A stretch of DNA of 44,736 nt, taken from Lachnospiraceae bacterium (GTDB lineage: Bacteria > Bacillota > Clostridia > Lachnospirales > Lachnospiraceae). The position numbers and the translations under genes are program-made. The stretch is from contig JAILKJ010000024.1 in the NCBI GenBank assembly GCA_024693845.1, positions 1 through 44,736 on the forward strand, written 5' to 3'. The notes under the pieces are model-generated. The model ran no database searches, was not told the origin of the DNA, and worked only from the letters and a program-made list of their open reading frames with translations. Below are positions 43,894 to 44,736 of this stretch, one piece after another; within the stretch, counting starts at the first letter, position 1; every line of letters starts with the position of its first letter.

Positions 43894-44736
43894 ATGAAGT
43901 TCAAACGAATCGGTACGAGGATGCTGGCATTGATCCTGCCCTTTGTTATCATTGCGATGGTAGCAATGGCAATAGTCAGTATCACCTCAAGCAGGACTGC
44001 CATCAATGATCAGATCACACAGACCATGGATGCAGAGCTGGTTGCCAGAGAGGGACAGATGGGAGAATACCTTGACTCTGTATCCAACATGGCTACCACC
44101 ATCGCAGATATGGTGGAGACCAGCTATACGCGGCTGGAGTGGTCTGAATACGAAGGCATGCTCGGAAACATCATCATGGATAATGATCTTGTCATGGGCA
44201 GCGGCCTCTGGTTTGCTCCTTATGCATATGATCCGAATGAGGAATATATGGGACCTTATGTATATAAAGAGGGTGCCGGCGTTGTGACTACATTTGATTA
44301 CAGCAATGCGGAGTATGACTACTTCAATCAGGAGTATTATACGATGTGTATCGATGCCGATAAGGCTCAGTTTACCGATCCCTATTACGATACCACCTCC
44401 GGCGTGGTAATGTCTACCTGTGCCTGTCCCATCAAGGTGGACGGCAATTATCTGGGCTGCGTAACGGTGGATATCCAGCTGGGAACGTTGACGACTCTGA
44501 TTGATGGAATCGTGGTAGGTAAGGAAGGAAGCGCTATCCTGACCACCGGAGGCGGTACCTATCTGGCAGGTGTGGATGAAGCCAAGGTTCAGGATGCACT
44601 CAACATCACGGCAGATGATAACGCAACCCTGGCTGCAGCCGGTAAGGATATCATCGCAAATGAGAGCGGCCAGTCAAGCTATAAGGGCGAAAAGGGAACG
44701 ATGAACCTGTATTATTCCACCCTTAAGAGTACGGGA
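43894..44736 (+). CDS. Methyl-accepting chemotaxis protein, dCache sensor (3' end beyond the window)
   Basis: Open from ATG 43894 to the last base, about 281 codons. AAAGGAGG lies 8 bases before the start. TM1 (about residues 10-32) is followed by an extracellular double-Cache domain: a first module with SGLWFAPYAYDPNEEYMGPYV, DYFNQEYYT and FTDPYYDTTSGVVMSTCACPIK, then a second module beginning VVGKEGSAILTTGGGTYLAG. The signalling part is outside the window. dCache receptors of this shape commonly bind amino acids or small organic compounds, but the ligand pocket cannot be read here. It follows the MATE gene by 24 bases and may be co-transcribed. Confidence 0.85.
   Translation, partial: MKFKRIGTRMLALILPFVIIAMVAMAIVSITSSRTAINDQITQTMDAELVAREGQMGEYLDSVSNMATTIADMVETSYTRLEWSEYEGMLGNIIMDNDLVMGSGLWFAPYAYDPNEEYMGPYVYKEGAGVVTTFDYSNAEYDYFNQEYYTMCIDADKAQFTDPYYDTTSGVVMSTCACPIKVDGNYLGCVTVDIQLGTLTTLIDGIVVGKEGSAILTTGGGTYLAGVDEAKVQDALNITADDNATLAAAGKDIIANESGQSSYKGEKGTMNLYYSTLKSTG

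Overview
The window looks like a chromosomal segment of a Gram-positive anaerobic clostridium, most likely Lachnospiraceae. Pointers are the SCIFF peptide with its radical-SAM maturase, the GGGtGRT protein with a NifU-like partner, a fused SecDF, HemZ, a MurE with the DNPR (meso-diaminopimelate) signature, AGGAGG-type ribosome sites, several TTG starts, and the Firmicutes gene order priA-def-fmt-rsmB-rlmN-prpC-prkC-rsgA-rpe. The species cannot be named. I see no rRNA, tRNA, CRISPR array, insertion sequence or prophage, and no gene-free stretch longer than 300 bases.

Layout. Bases 1-6000: the end of hemZ, a wrecked receiver/EAL signalling gene (1180-1698), ispE, an atypical hisS, an Sfp-type phosphopantetheinyl transferase, and a convergent CNNM/CorC-type membrane protein. 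Bases 6000-12215: a rightward transcription unit from a promoter at 6015-6043, with a folded 5' leader, then the SCIFF precursor, its maturase, secDF, an AIM24-family protein and a ClC-type channel that lacks the gating glutamate; it ends at a bidirectional terminator shared with carB. Bases 12242-17735: leftward carB without carA, and a rightward hybrid histidine kinase with its own promoter.

Bases 17836-32885: a tight, mostly overlapping housekeeping run: amidase, recJ, murE, priA, def, fmt, rsmB, rlmN, prpC, prkC, rsgA, rpe. It links wall synthesis and wall sensing (MurE, PASTA kinase and its phosphatase) with replication restart, initiator-tRNA formylation and deformylation, and ribosome maturation. 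A strong bidirectional terminator closes it. Bases 32960-34746: a leftward two-gene unit (NifU-like scaffold, then GGGtGRT) with the best promoter and Shine-Dalgarno in the window. This is the best candidate here for a poorly described system.

Bases 34828-44736: environment sensing and glycan use. It holds a chemoreceptor (leftward), a LUD-domain protein and a GH120 beta-xylosidase-like enzyme (rightward), a GH16 lipoprotein glucanase (leftward, convergent, shared terminator), a GGDEF/PAS protein behind a second folded leader, a MATE exporter, and a second chemoreceptor cut by the window end. The xylosidase has no export signal and the glucanase is a surface lipoprotein, which fits outside cleavage of beta-glucan plus inside cleavage of imported xylo-oligosaccharides.
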